From assembly GCA_021731445.1 (NCBI GenBank), contig JAKFXK010000020.1:1-62383 (forward strand): DNA of 62,383 bases, written 5' to 3'. The DNA comes from Nevskiaceae bacterium (GTDB lineage Bacteria; Pseudomonadota; Gammaproteobacteria; Nevskiales; Nevskiaceae). Below, piece by piece: positions 32,926 through 45,842 of the stretch. How positions within the stretch are numbered: the first letter of the stretch is position 1; each line of letters opens with the position of its first letter. A program made the position numbers and the translations under genes. Below the pieces are notes generated by a model. The model did not search any database, was not told the origin of the DNA, and saw nothing but the letters and a program-made list of their open reading frames with translations.

Positions 32926-34830
32926 CTATGCCGCTTGAGCCATCGGCAGCGCGCTTGCGGTTGCCTCGCGGCCGTTACCCAGCAGCACCCGTCCCAGTTT
33001 TTCGCGGCCGAGGCGCGGGGTGTATTGCTGGTCGCGCCACACGGCGCGGCCGGCGATGAAGCTCGCGCTCACCACACCATCGGAGCGGTTGACCATCTGC
33101 TGGTGTGCCAGCTGCTCGCGCCAGACGAGGTGGGTGTTGGCTTCGCTGTCATGGCGGCGTAGCGCCTCCGGGTCGATGACAATCACATCGGCCGGCATGC
33201 CCACTGCGATGCGGCCACCATGCACGCCGAAGAACTCGGCCGGGTCTCGGGTGAGGCGGCGCACATGCCAGGCCACTTTCTCGACGCCGTGCCGCTGTGC
33301 CATTTGCAGGCCGCGCAGGTTGCCGTCGTAGAAGGCCATGTTGGTGAGGTGCGCGCCGCTATCGTTGAAGCCGGGCAGCACCTGCGGGTCGAACAAGAGC
33401 TTTTCGGTGAGCGCCGGGTCACGGTTGGCTGTCAACGTGACGGTGCGCAGCGCGGTGTCGTACTCGCGGTAGAGATGCAGCATGAAATCCACCTCATCCA
33501 CCGCTTTCGGCACGCGCGCGAAGTGATCGGCCTCCTCGGTGCTGCGCGCGCCCTGGTTGCTCGTCTGCCAGTTGAGGATGCGCGCGTGCAGCGCGGCCAG
33601 TGTCTCGCCTTTCCACATCGGCGGCACCGGGCCGCCATCGACGCTGATCTCGTCGATGCGACGCGAGAAGGCGTATTGCTCGCGCTTCAGCAGGCGAAGC
33701 AGGTTGGCGAGGTTGAAGCCGCTGCGGCCGGTCAGCCACATCTTGCGGAAGCGTGCCTGGAAGGCTGGATCGTTGAGCAGCTTCTGGCGTGCGGCGCGAT
33801 CTTCCAGATCGGGTTCGTTCAATTCGCGCAGCTCGGCGATTTCTTCCGACAGCGGATTGATCGGGCCATCCCACCAGACGCGGAACGGTGCGGCCAGCGC
33901 CTGGAAGCGGAAGTGTCCGCCCATGAACTTCGAGTTGAGTACCCGCGTCAGGAACATTGCCAGCTTGGCGAGGCTTGCATTGGTGGCGATGTCCATCGCC
34001 GCCACCGCCGTGACCTTGAGCGTCCTGCCCCAGAGCCGCGAGCAGGTGAGCGAGAAATTGCGCAGCACCTGCAAGGGGTTGTCCTTGGGCGGGGTGGCCT
34101 GCCAGACGCGGCCATGCGCGCGCACGACGTTGGTGAGGCGACGCAGCTCGGCAAAGCTGCCCCACTGCGAGGGAATCTTGCTGCGCCGGTGCGGGTCGTT
34201 GGCGAGATAGTGAAAGGGCAGCGCATCAGTCGAGAAGCCGGCGTAGCCATCCTGCATGGCGGTGTCGAGGATGCTCTCCATCTTCGCCAGCTCTTCGCCA
34301 GTCGGAAAGCGGCTGACGCTGGCCTTCAAGCCCATCACCTCGGCGCGCAGCATCGAGTGCGGAATCATCGGCACGATGTTGGGGCCGAGCGGCAGCGTGG
34401 CGAGGTGATCTAGATAGCCCTTGGGATCCTGCCAATCCACCTTGCTGGCGGCTTTTTCGAGCACATGCTTGGGCATGTTCTCGACGCGCGCGAAGCAATC
34501 GACGATAGGTTCTTCGCCATTGCGGTTCTGGCGGCCAAAAGCGAGGCCTAGCGAGCAGTTACTGACCACCACCGTGGTGGTGCCGTGGCGCACCACTTCG
34601 GGCAGGCGCGGATCAAGCTCCACTTCGAGATCGAGATGAGTGTGGGCATCGAACAGGCCGGGCATCACCCACTGGCCCTCTGCATCAATCACTTCGGCGG
34701 CCTGTGCAGCGTCGAGGTTTGGGCCGATGGCGGCGAACTCGCGGCCCCTGATGGCGACATCGGCAAGGCGCGGTGCTGCACCGTCACCATCGAACAGCAT
34801 TCCGTTGCGGATCAATACATCCCATTGCAT
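32926..34830 (-). CDS. D-aminoacylase-like amidohydrolase
   Basis: 634 residues of the N-acyl-D-amino-acid deacylase group in the amidohydrolase superfamily. The N-terminal beta-sandwich has DVLIRNGMLFDGDG and DVAIRGREFAAIG. The metal motif is MPGLFDAHTHLD, followed by HGTTTVVVSNCSLG, where the Cys is a known metal ligand in this family. Near the end are NDSGAHLTNMAFYDG, RDPAEFFGVHGGRIAVGMPADVIVIDP. It would remove acyl groups from N-acyl-D-amino acids or related peptides; the exact substrate is not clear. No signal peptide. It ends at the terminator shared with purT. Confidence 0.9.
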   Translation of the reverse strand: MQWDVLIRNGMLFDGDGAAPRLADVAIRGREFAAIGPNLDAAQAAEVIDAEGQWVMPGLFDAHTHLDLEVELDPRLPEVVRHGTTTVVVSNCSLGLAFGRQNRNGEEPIVDCFARVENMPKHVLEKAASKVDWQDPKGYLDHLATLPLGPNIVPMIPHSMLRAEVMGLKASVSRFPTGEELAKMESILDTAMQDGYAGFSTDALPFHYLANDPHRRSKIPSQWGSFAELRRLTNVVRAHGRVWQATPPKDNPLQVLRNFSLTCSRLWGRTLKVTAVAAMDIATNASLAKLAMFLTRVLNSKFMGGHFRFQALAAPFRVWWDGPINPLSEEIAELRELNEPDLEDRAARQKLLNDPAFQARFRKMWLTGRSGFNLANLLRLLKREQYAFSRRIDEISVDGGPVPPMWKGETLAALHARILNWQTSNQGARSTEEADHFARVPKAVDEVDFMLHLYREYDTALRTVTLTANRDPALTEKLLFDPQVLPGFNDSGAHLTNMAFYDGNLRGLQMAQRHGVEKVAWHVRRLTRDPAEFFGVHGGRIAVGMPADVIVIDPEALRRHDSEANTHLVWREQLAHQQMVNRSDGVVSASFIAGRAVWRDQQYTPRLGREKLGRVLLGNGREATASALPMAQAA

Positions 34831-34910
34831 GGCGGGTTCCTTTGAGTTTTTTTGCGGCCGGGTGCGTACTGTAGGGGGCTGACCCGCCCCGAAACACCGG
34901 TAAATCCGAC

Positions 34911-35098
34911 CTACCGGATTGATAACAGGGCGTTACTTTTGGCAGCCCCGAACACTTTTCTGAGAATGTCGGAGCCGCGTGCCGCCGGGTTGTCGCGGAT
35001 GCGTGACTCCTCGGCCGCTACCTGCACGAACAGGGCATCGAGCGCCTTGCCGGTCATATAGCTATCGAGATCGCTGCCCGCCCCTTGCGAGGCGGCCG
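34911..35098 (-). pseudogene. C-terminal remnant of a DUF4197 protein
   Basis: This remnant lies in the otherwise geneless 416 bases between the amidohydrolase and typA. On the minus strand a frame of about 62 codons opens right after a TGA near 35100 and ends in TAG at 34911-34913. It reads SDLDSYMTGKALDALFV, then AAEESRIRDNPAAR, then SDILRKVFGAA. These match in order the C-terminal signature of DUF4197 (DLDSYvTxKALDgLF...EEExxIRxNPAAR...DLLkKVFG). Full DUF4197 proteins are about 220-250 residues with a signal peptide, so roughly three quarters are missing. The sequence upstream is now the typA promoter region. The fragment is therefore probably dead. I see nothing else convincing in this intergenic stretch. 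Confidence 0.75.
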
Positions 35099-35246
35099 AT
35101 CAAGCATGGGGGATGTCCAGAGCACCCTGCCGCGTGACGGTGGTCAAGCCATTCAGGTGTCTGCCTCGCCTTGTCACGCCGAGGCGCGTAGAATCCGCGA
35201 TCTTTTTTAAGTGCTGCACCGCAGCAAAAGTCGCCAGAGTTGTCCT

Positions 35247-37073
<1,827 letters not shown>

Positions 37074-37084
37074 TCGGCCTCAAC

Positions 37085-37112
37085 AAAAAGCCCCGGGATG
37101 CGGGGCTTTTTT
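37085..37112. terminator. Terminator between typA and the Ax21-like gene
   Basis: AAAAAGCCCCG-GGATG-CGGGGCTTTTTT: a GC stem with A-run and T-run, therefore bidirectional, between convergent genes. Confidence 0.9.
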
Positions 37113-37134
37113 GTAGCCGGAAACTTGAGGCAGC

Positions 37135-37749
37135 CTACAGGCCGAAGCTGAAACGGCCACCCAAGGTGTAGCGGTTGGTGCCGTCGCCAAACTCGTAGTT
37201 TCCCAATGCCGCAATGGCAGGTGTGAAGTTGAACACGGCCCCGACGAGACCCGTCGATTCGTTCTCGCTGAACAGTGTTTCAAAGCGGTAACCGCCATTG
37301 ACTTCAAGGGCCGGCAAAACCTTGGCACGGGCAATGGCCTGTACGAAGTAGCCGGTGTCGTCATTGTCTTCCGGCGTCGCCGCCGAGCCTGAACCCTCGT
37401 ATTCGAACTTGCCGAAAGTCGCACCACCACCTGCATTGATGTGGAACTGCTCGTTCACCGGCACGATGAAGCCCAAGCCAATGCGGCCGGAGTTGAAGTC
37501 AGCGCGCGTGCCGCCACGGGTGTCGGATTCCAGATAGCGATAGTCGCCAAAAGCAAACAAGTTGTCGGTGAACTTGCCAGAGCCTGCGACGCTGAAGCCG
37601 TCGAAATCGAAGTCGTTGGCATTGCCATCTTCCAGCGTCGCCTTAGTGTACCCGCCTTCGAGGTAGTTGTACGACAAGCCCTGCGCGAATGCCGACAGGG
37701 GCAGAGCTGCCAAGGCGCCAGCGATCAGCAGGGGCTTCAATGTTTTCAT
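37135..37749 (-). CDS. Ax21-like outer-membrane beta-barrel protein
   Basis: 204 residues with a signal peptide (LLIAGALAALPLSAFAQ). The mature protein begins GLSYNYLEGGYTKA, followed by DFDGFSVAGSGKFTDNLFAFGDYRYLES, which strongly resembles the start of the Ax21 outer-membrane family of Xanthomonadaceae. It ends with NRYTLGGRFSFGL, an aromatic-terminated barrel strand. It is likely an eight-stranded porin-like or structural barrel; the old quorum-sensing idea for Ax21 is not supported by this sequence. The assignment rests on remembered family pattern, so moderate confidence. Confidence 0.75.
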   Translation of the reverse strand: MKTLKPLLIAGALAALPLSAFAQGLSYNYLEGGYTKATLEDGNANDFDFDGFSVAGSGKFTDNLFAFGDYRYLESDTRGGTRADFNSGRIGLGFIVPVNEQFHINAGGGATFGKFEYEGSGSAATPEDNDDTGYFVQAIARAKVLPALEVNGGYRFETLFSENESTGLVGAVFNFTPAIAALGNYEFGDGTNRYTLGGRFSFGL

Positions 37750-37870
37750 TTTTCAATCTCCATAAGGTTGGGGTGAAACCACGACGGCTGCCGTAACGGC
37801 GCTTCGCTTCGACCGTCTGTTAACGTGGTGGCAGATAGTCAAACCTTTTGTGGTGAGCCGGAGATTAACG

Positions 37871-38629
37871 ATGCTGCGTCTGGTGATTGCCGCCTTGCTG
37901 GTTCTGTCGTTTTCACCGGCGCAAGCAGGGGACGCAAGGGCCTATGCCTTCATCGGTGGCTGGGCGTACGACATCACGGGCATCTACACCAACACCAGCG
38001 CGCTCGATCTCGAAGAAGACCTCGGCCTGCAGTCGACGGCACGACAGAACTACCTGATCGGCTATGCGCCCGCGCAACTGGGCTGGGTGCCGATGCTGGA
38101 GTTCGACTACGTGCGCATTGTCGCCGATGGGCAGCAGCGCTTCCAGAACTTGCCGGCTACCGGGCTTGATCCGGTCACGGGGATGTTCATCCCCACCGAA
38201 GCCGTGGTGGACGACCGCACCAGCGTCAACGACTACGAACTGACCGCCCGCTGGCCCTGGCGCCTGGGGGCGTTCACCCTGATGGGCGGCATCACACTGA
38301 CCACGCTCAAGGGCACTGTGATGGTGGCGGACGAGAGCAATGGCCAGCAGCAGACGCAGAAGATCAACGAGACCTTCCCGCTGCTGGGCCTGGGCGTCGA
38401 ATGGCAGCCGACCGATACGCTGCGGCTGTCGTTGAGTGGCGATTACGTGCAGTACGATGGCAACCGTGCGGACGAGCTGGAAGCGCGCCTGCTGTGGAAG
38501 TTGCTCGGCCCCGTTGGTCTTGAAGCCGGGTACCGCCAGCGGCGCTACAAGATCATCGAGCCGATGAACGCGCTGGATGCGAAAGTGGCAGGCGCACGTA
38601 TTGGCCTGGTCATGGAAATCCCGCTCTGA
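37871..38629 (+). CDS. Outer-membrane beta-barrel protein
   Basis: 252 residues from ATG 37871 (GGAGATTAACG upstream). Signal peptide LRLVIAALLVLSFSPAQA, then a series of amphipathic strands: RAYAFIGGWAYDITGIY, YLIGYAPAQLGWVPMLEFDYVRIV, DYELTARWPWRLGAFTLMGGITLT, LRLSLSGDYVQYDGN, GLEAGYRQRRYKI and a final RIGLVMEIPL. Probably ten to twelve strands. No named family is recognised. It is divergent from the Ax21-like gene with 121 bases between. Confidence 0.8.
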   Translation: MLRLVIAALLVLSFSPAQAGDARAYAFIGGWAYDITGIYTNTSALDLEEDLGLQSTARQNYLIGYAPAQLGWVPMLEFDYVRIVADGQQRFQNLPATGLDPVTGMFIPTEAVVDDRTSVNDYELTARWPWRLGAFTLMGGITLTTLKGTVMVADESNGQQQTQKINETFPLLGLGVEWQPTDTLRLSLSGDYVQYDGNRADELEARLLWKLLGPVGLEAGYRQRRYKIIEPMNALDAKVAGARIGLVMEIPL

Positions 38630-38654
38630 TCCTGCGGCGCAGCGTGCAATAAAA

Positions 38655-38685
38655 ATCCCGGCTGGCGATCAACGCCAGCCGGGAT
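38655..38685. terminator. Hairpin terminator after the barrel gene
   Basis: A perfect 13-bp stem (ATCCCGGCTGGCG / CGCCAGCCGGGAT) with a five-base loop. The A-run before it would be a T-run for the minus-strand cytochrome transcript, so it probably ends that transcript at least. Confidence 0.8.
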
Positions 38686-38705
38686 CGGCGCAGCCAAGCA
38701 GATCT

Positions 38706-39041
38706 TCAGGGTTTCAGCGCGCCATGCACGCTCGGCGTATAGAGCGGGCCAGGCTGGGCGGCATACCAGCGCGCGAGCTGCCTGATCTCCTCATCGCTGA
38801 GGTTGACCGCCTGCGCGCCCATGATGGCGTTCTTGCGCGCACCACTCTTGTAGTCCTTGAGCGAATGTTCCAGGTAGTTGGCGTACTGGCCCGCGATGTT
38901 GGGGTACATGCCGATGGCGCTCACGCCCGCTTCGCCATGGCAGGCGGCGCAGGTGGCAGCCTTTTCAGGCTTGGTGAGTTCAGGGGCGGCGCTGGCCGTG
39001 GTCGCGGCGAGGGCAAGTGCGGCAAAAAGAATGCGGTTCAT
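38706..39041 (-). CDS. Single-haem class I cytochrome c
   Basis: 111 residues from the ATG at 39041 with signal peptide MNRILFAALALAATTASAA. One haem motif CAACH with EKAATCAACHGEAG, then the NIAGQYANYLEHSLKDYKSG and AQAVNLSDEEIRQLARWYAAQ segments that recall one half of dihaem cytochrome c4. Periplasmic electron carrier. It lies 10 bases after another single-haem cytochrome on the same strand, so the two are co-expressed and may act together. Confidence 0.92.
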   Translation of the reverse strand: MNRILFAALALAATTASAAPELTKPEKAATCAACHGEAGVSAIGMYPNIAGQYANYLEHSLKDYKSGARKNAIMGAQAVNLSDEEIRQLARWYAAQPGPLYTPSVHGALKP

Positions 39042-39051
39042 GGCGTGCGCT

Positions 39052-39381
39052 TTAGTGATGGGCCGGCGCTTTGGCCAGGTAGGCAGCGATGTCGCCGATG
39101 TCATGGTCGGACAGGGCGGTGGCCTGTGCGTGCATGGTGGGGTGGGCGCGCTTGCCATCGCGGTATTCCTTCAGCGCCGTCACGATGTATTCCGGGTGCT
39201 GGCCGCCGAGACGCGGCACCCGGTAGCTGGGATAGGCATTGTTGTAATTGGGGATGCCATGGCAGCCCATGCAGGTGTTGGCCTTGATGCGCCCGGCCTC
39301 GATGTCGCCGGCAGCGTGGGCGCTGGTGGCAAGGCTCAAGGCAAGGGCGGCGAGGACAGCGCGGGGCGCGGTCAACATCAT
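39052..39381 (-). CDS. Single-haem class I cytochrome c
   Basis: 109 residues from the ATG at 39381 (two Met codons at the start, either possible). Signal peptide RAVLAALALSLATSAHAAG, one haem motif CMGCH in ANTCMGCHGIPNYNNAYPSY. It is followed by PRLGGQHPEYIVTALKEYRDGKRAHPTM (Met ligand region) and LSDHDIGDIAAYLAKAP. Similar in pattern to the other c4 half. It is the upstream partner of the second cytochrome gene. Confidence 0.92.
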   Translation of the reverse strand: MMLTAPRAVLAALALSLATSAHAAGDIEAGRIKANTCMGCHGIPNYNNAYPSYRVPRLGGQHPEYIVTALKEYRDGKRAHPTMHAQATALSDHDIGDIAAYLAKAPAHH

Positions 39382-39599
39382 TGAATCTCCGGGAAATGCG
39401 AAAACGGTGCGCGTCGGCATTCGCTGCCTTTCGCAAGCACCGTATGGTCGTGGAAAACAGCCCATGCCGTCAATGAATTGGATGGCCTGCGATGCAGGCG
39501 TGACAATGCCGCAGAGGGCGATGCGGACGTTTATAGTGCCGTCGGTTCTCAATACGACGTGCCCCGATGCCAACCTACAACCCGGCTGCTCCCTGACGC

Positions 39600-41108
39600 A
39601 TGGCGACCCGGAAGAAAGCCGGTGCGGGTGAAACCGTTGCCGCCGTCGATCTCGGCTCCAACAGCTTTCACATGCTGGTGGCGCGCGAGGATGGCGGCCA
39701 GCTGCAGATCGTTGATCGCCTGCGCGATGCCGTGCGGCTCGCAGGCGGACTGGATGCCGAACGTCATCTGAGCCTCGAGGCGCAGGGTCGCGCGCTGGCC
39801 TGCCTCACCCGTTTCGGTCAGCGCCTGCGCGGGCTACCGGGTGCGCAGGTGCGAGTGGTCGGCACCAGCACGCTCAGGCGCATGAAACAGGGCGAGCAGT
39901 TCATCGAGGCGGCCGAGCGCGCGCTGGGCCACGACATCGAGATCATCTCCGGCGTGGAAGAAGCGCGTCTGGTCTATTCCGGCGTCACCCATGGCATGGG
40001 CCGTGTGAGTCCATGCCGGCTGGTGGTGGATATCGGCGGCGGTTCCACCGAGCTCATCATCGGCAGCCGCGACGAGCCCAAGCTGATGGAGTCGGTCGCA
40101 CTCGGCTGTGTGGTGCACACGCAGAAATACTTTGCCGATGGCGAGATCACCCGCGCCAGGTTCCGTCAGGCGCGGCTGGCCGCACGGGTGGAGCTGGAGT
40201 TTCTCGAACGCCGCTACCGCGAGGCGGGCTGGGATGTCGCCATCGGCGCCTCCGGCACCATCCGTGGCGCCTGGCGGGTGATGATGGGCCAGGGCTGGAC
40301 CAATGAACTCATTACTCGCGAGGCACTGGAAAAAACCGTCAACCTGCTGATCCAGACCGGCCGCACCGAGCGCATTGCCTACCCCGGTTTGCGCGAGGAT
40401 CGCCGCCCTGTTTTCGTCGGCGGCCTTGCTGTGCTGGCGGGCGTGTTCGACGCACTGCAAATCCGCGAGATGCAGACCAGCGAGCACGCGCTACGCGAGG
40501 GACTGGTGTATGACCTCCTGGGCCGTCTCGGCAACCGCGATGTGCGTGCCGAGGCGGTGGCGGCCAGCGCCCGCCGCTATGGGGCCGATGCCGCCCATGC
40601 CGGGGCGGTGCAGCGCACCGTGCTGAAAGCGCTGGCACAGGTCGCAGCCAGCTGGGAGCTGCCACGGGCTTTAAGCGCAACCCTGCTCGGCTGGGCGGCG
40701 TCACTGCACGAGATTGGCCTGGTGATCGCCCACGACAACCACCACAAGCATGGTGAATACATCCTCGCCAACGGCGATCTGCGCGGCTTCTCGCAAATAG
40801 ACCAGCACCTGCTGGCCGCCCTGGTGCGCCTGCATCGCGGCAAGTTTGCAGTCAGTGCCTGGCAGGAGCTGCCGGTCGAATGGCAGGAGCCGATCCAGCG
40901 GCTCGCCGTGTTGCTGCGGCTCGCCGTGCTGCTGCACCGTTCGCGCGCGCCCGGCATTCGCCTGCCGTTCACGCTGACGGGCCTGCGGCGCTCACTCGAT
41001 ATCGGGTTTCCTGCGGGCTGGCTCGCCAAGCACCCACTGACCGAGGCGGATCTGGCGCAAGAGGCCGATTACCTTGCGGCGGCTGGCTGGCGGCTGCGCT
41101 ACAACTGA
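39600..41108 (+). CDS. ppx: Exopolyphosphatase / GppA family
   Basis: 502 residues from ATG 39600. ASKHA-type phosphatase motifs: VAAVDLGSNSFHMLVA, RVVGTSTLRRMKQGEQF, VDIGGGSTELIIG and IGASGTIRG. The C-terminal third is a helical HD-like domain (LHEIGLVIAHDNHHKHGEYI). It hydrolyses long-chain polyphosphate. In many proteobacteria ppx sits next to ppk; here ppk1 is 5.7 kb away in convergent orientation, with a kinase/sigma-factor module between. The kinase gene starts about 20 bases after the ppx stop. Confidence 0.93.
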   Translation: MATRKKAGAGETVAAVDLGSNSFHMLVAREDGGQLQIVDRLRDAVRLAGGLDAERHLSLEAQGRALACLTRFGQRLRGLPGAQVRVVGTSTLRRMKQGEQFIEAAERALGHDIEIISGVEEARLVYSGVTHGMGRVSPCRLVVDIGGGSTELIIGSRDEPKLMESVALGCVVHTQKYFADGEITRARFRQARLAARVELEFLERRYREAGWDVAIGASGTIRGAWRVMMGQGWTNELITREALEKTVNLLIQTGRTERIAYPGLREDRRPVFVGGLAVLAGVFDALQIREMQTSEHALREGLVYDLLGRLGNRDVRAEAVAASARRYGADAAHAGAVQRTVLKALAQVAASWELPRALSATLLGWAASLHEIGLVIAHDNHHKHGEYILANGDLRGFSQIDQHLLAALVRLHRGKFAVSAWQELPVEWQEPIQRLAVLLRLAVLLHRSRAPGIRLPFTLTGLRRSLDIGFPAGWLAKHPLTEADLAQEADYLAAAGWRLRYN

Positions 41109-41128
41109 GACGTTGCGGGCCCGCGGTC

Positions 41129-43749
<2,621 letters not shown>

Positions 43750-43753
<4 letters not shown>

Positions 43754-44301
43754 CCGGCGCCAATCTCGCGGAACAGCCAGGCCTTGGCCTTCACCCAGTC
43801 ACGCCGCACGGTGCGGTCGGTGAGGCCGAGCAGTCGCGCGGTGTCTGCCTCGCTGTAGCCGGCGAAGTAGCGGCACTCGACCACCTGCACCAGTCGCGGG
43901 CTCAGCTCGGCGAGGCGCTCCAGCGCCTCGTGCAGGGCGAGAACCTGTTCCGGGGCTTCGCCGCGCAGCAGCAGGGCCGCATCCTCCGCAGCCTCGGTTT
44001 CATGTCTCTCCTCCAGGCCCTCGTGCACGCCGCCGCCGCCGCGCTTGGCGGCCAGCCGGTCGCGGGCAGTGTTGACCAGGATGTGACGCATCGCCCGCGC
44101 CGCGCTGTTCATGAAGTGCTCGCGCGACTGCCAGCCGCCGCCGCGCATCAGCTTGATCCAGGCCTCGTGGACCAGGGCGGTGGTTTGCAGGGTGGCGCCG
44201 GCGACGAGCCGTGCGCGCTGCCGGTGCGCGACGCGCTTCAGGTCTGCATACAAGGCCTCGGTCAACAGGGCGAGCTGGTGTTCTTCGTCCGTGGTGCTCA
44301 T
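43750..44301 (-). CDS. ECF sigma factor of the kinase-associated type
   Basis: 183 residues from the ATG at 44301. Region 2 (LTEALYADLKRVAHRQRARL ... ALVHEAWIKLM ... FMNSAARAMRHILVNTARDRLAAKRGG) and region 4 (LERLAELSPRLVQVVECRYFAGYSEADTARLLGLTDRTVRRDW) are clear. The segment that normally carries the acidic DAED motif before LVQE reads LQTTALVHE, with T40 and T41. This matches the ECF group regulated by Ser/Thr kinases, such as EcfK in Xanthomonas and EcfP in Vibrio, where phosphorylation supplies the missing negative charge. No anti-sigma gene is adjacent; the kinase gene overlaps its 3' end. Confidence 0.93.
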
Positions 44302-44334
44302 GAGGGCATTTTTCCATAGTGGCGCCCCGGCGAT

Positions 44335-44353
44335 GTCCGGATTCGCGCCGGAC
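44335..44353. promoter_or_regulatory. Inverted repeat in the divergent sigma/OmpA intergenic region
   Basis: GTCCGG-ATTCGCG-CCGGAC is a 6-bp perfect inverted repeat in the 108-base region between the divergent ECF sigma gene and the OmpA-type gene. It could be an operator or a leader hairpin. No function is proven. Confidence 0.4.
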
Positions 44354-44409
44354 TTGTGTATCCCCAGACAGGAGCCGCTTCGCGCTCTGCACCGATGGGA
44401 GATGTACTG

Positions 44410-45276
44410 ATGAACACAAGGCTCTGGCTGGCTGGCTGGCTGCTGCTGGCGTCGAGCGCCCCGCTGCAGGCGCAGGACGCCGATGGCTGCCGCGACCATC
44501 CGCTGTTCAACCGCATCAAGGGCTATGTCATCGCCAGCTGCGAGAACAAGGAGTTCGACGACTTCCGCTTTCCGGTCGGAAAGGCGGCCGACAGCGAATC
44601 GCTGAAGCGCGAGACGGTCGAGGGTCGGAAAAGCGAGCTGAGCTACTTCCCAGGCGAGAACCAGACACCCGCCTCGCCGCTGCAGGTGCTGCGCAACTTC
44701 CAGGCCGCGGCGCGAGCCGTAGGCGGCACGGTGGAGGGCGAGTACGAGCACGAGTTCATCGACCTGTCCTCCTTCGGCGGGGGCAACCGCGCCACCACCC
44801 TGCGCATCGCCCGCGACGGCAGCGAGGTGTGGGTCCTGCTGCGTGCCAATGACGACGGCCCCTACGCGCTGACCATCGTCGAGCGCGAGGTGCTGCGCCA
44901 GGACGTGATCGCCAACGAGTTGCTGGAGAAGATCAACCGCGAGGGCCACGTCGCGCTCTACCTCAACTTCGATACCGGCAAGGCCAGCCTCAGGCCCGAT
45001 GCCACGCCCACGCTCGAGCAGGTGCTGCAGATGCTCGCCGCCGCACCGGCGCTGAAGCTGGAGATCGGTGGGCACACCGACAACGCCGGCAAGCCCGGCG
45101 ACAACCAGCGGCTCTCCGAGGCGCGCGCCGCAGCGGTGGTTAAGGCGCTCGTCGCGCGAGGCATCGCGGCCGGCCGGCTGACGTCCAAAGGTTACGGCGA
45201 CAGCCAGCCGATCGCAGACAACCACAGCGAGGCGGGCCGGGCGAAGAACCGCCGCGTCGAACTTAGCCGTCGCTGA
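44410..45276 (+). CDS. OmpA-family outer-membrane/peptidoglycan-binding protein
   Basis: 288 residues from ATG 44410 (GGGAGATGTACTG upstream). Signal peptide LWLAGWLLLASSAPLQAQ. The N-terminal domain (about 20-175) is a mixed fold with DGCRDHPLFNRIKGYVIASCENKEFDDF. The C-terminal OmpA domain binds peptidoglycan: VALYLNFDTGKASLRPDATPTL, LEIGGHTDNAGKPGDNQRLSEARAAAV, and SKGYGDSQPIADNHSEAGRAKNRRVEL with the Asp and Arg that hold diaminopimelate. It is the first gene of a three-gene plus-strand set divergent from the ECF sigma gene, so a candidate target. Confidence 0.88.
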   Translation: MNTRLWLAGWLLLASSAPLQAQDADGCRDHPLFNRIKGYVIASCENKEFDDFRFPVGKAADSESLKRETVEGRKSELSYFPGENQTPASPLQVLRNFQAAARAVGGTVEGEYEHEFIDLSSFGGGNRATTLRIARDGSEVWVLLRANDDGPYALTIVEREVLRQDVIANELLEKINREGHVALYLNFDTGKASLRPDATPTLEQVLQMLAAAPALKLEIGGHTDNAGKPGDNQRLSEARAAAVVKALVARGIAAGRLTSKGYGDSQPIADNHSEAGRAKNRRVELSRR

Positions 45277-45290
45277 AAATAGGAGTCCAC

Positions 45291-45830
45291 ATGTCCAAGA
45301 CCCGAACCCCTCCAATCGTCGTCGGCCTGCTACTCGCGCTCGCAGCCTGCGGCGATCCCGGCAGCCCCGCCGAAGCACTGGCCAAGGCGCCGCCGATTGT
45401 TGCCGCCGCGCTGCCTGCGGAGGTGCGCGACGCGCCCGCCGCCCCGGCCACGCCGAGCGGTCAAGCCGTCGACACCTGCGCCCTGCTCGATGCCGCAGCC
45501 GCAGCCGGTAGCGTGGGTGCGCTCGCCAAACCGCCCGAGGCGCAAGTTCCGCAGGGTTCGCTGCTCGGCGGCTGCAACTATCTGGGTGATCGCGGCATGT
45601 TGATGCTCACCGCGCGCCCTGCAGGCGAGTTCGCCGGCACGGTCGCCTATGCCGGGAAGCGCGGCGGCTTGAAGGCCGTCGAGGGCCTGGCAGGGTCGGC
45701 CAGTCTCACCAGCATGGGCCTGCTGCTCCAGCCGGCGGGCAAGGCCTATTTCCTCGTGCTGTATCCCCTGCTCGGTGGCCGCTTCGACGAGGCCGCCGCA
45801 GTGCAGCTGGCGCACCAGGTCAAGAACTGA
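45291..45830 (+). CDS. Lipoprotein of unknown function
   Basis: 179 residues with a lipoprotein signal (VVGLLLALAAC, Cys20). An Ala/Pro-rich linker is followed by a compact domain with two cysteines (VDTCALLDAAAAAG and LLGGCNYLGDRG) that could form a disulfide, then LMLTARPAGEFAGTV and YFLVLYPLLGGRFD. The pattern recalls DUF3558-type lipoproteins but I cannot confirm. Lies 14 bases after the OmpA gene, in the same operon. Confidence 0.65.
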   Translation: MSKTRTPPIVVGLLLALAACGDPGSPAEALAKAPPIVAAALPAEVRDAPAAPATPSGQAVDTCALLDAAAAAGSVGALAKPPEAQVPQGSLLGGCNYLGDRGMLMLTARPAGEFAGTVAYAGKRGGLKAVEGLAGSASLTSMGLLLQPAGKAYFLVLYPLLGGRFDEAAAVQLAHQVKN

Positions 45831-45842
45831 GGAGAGCACGCC

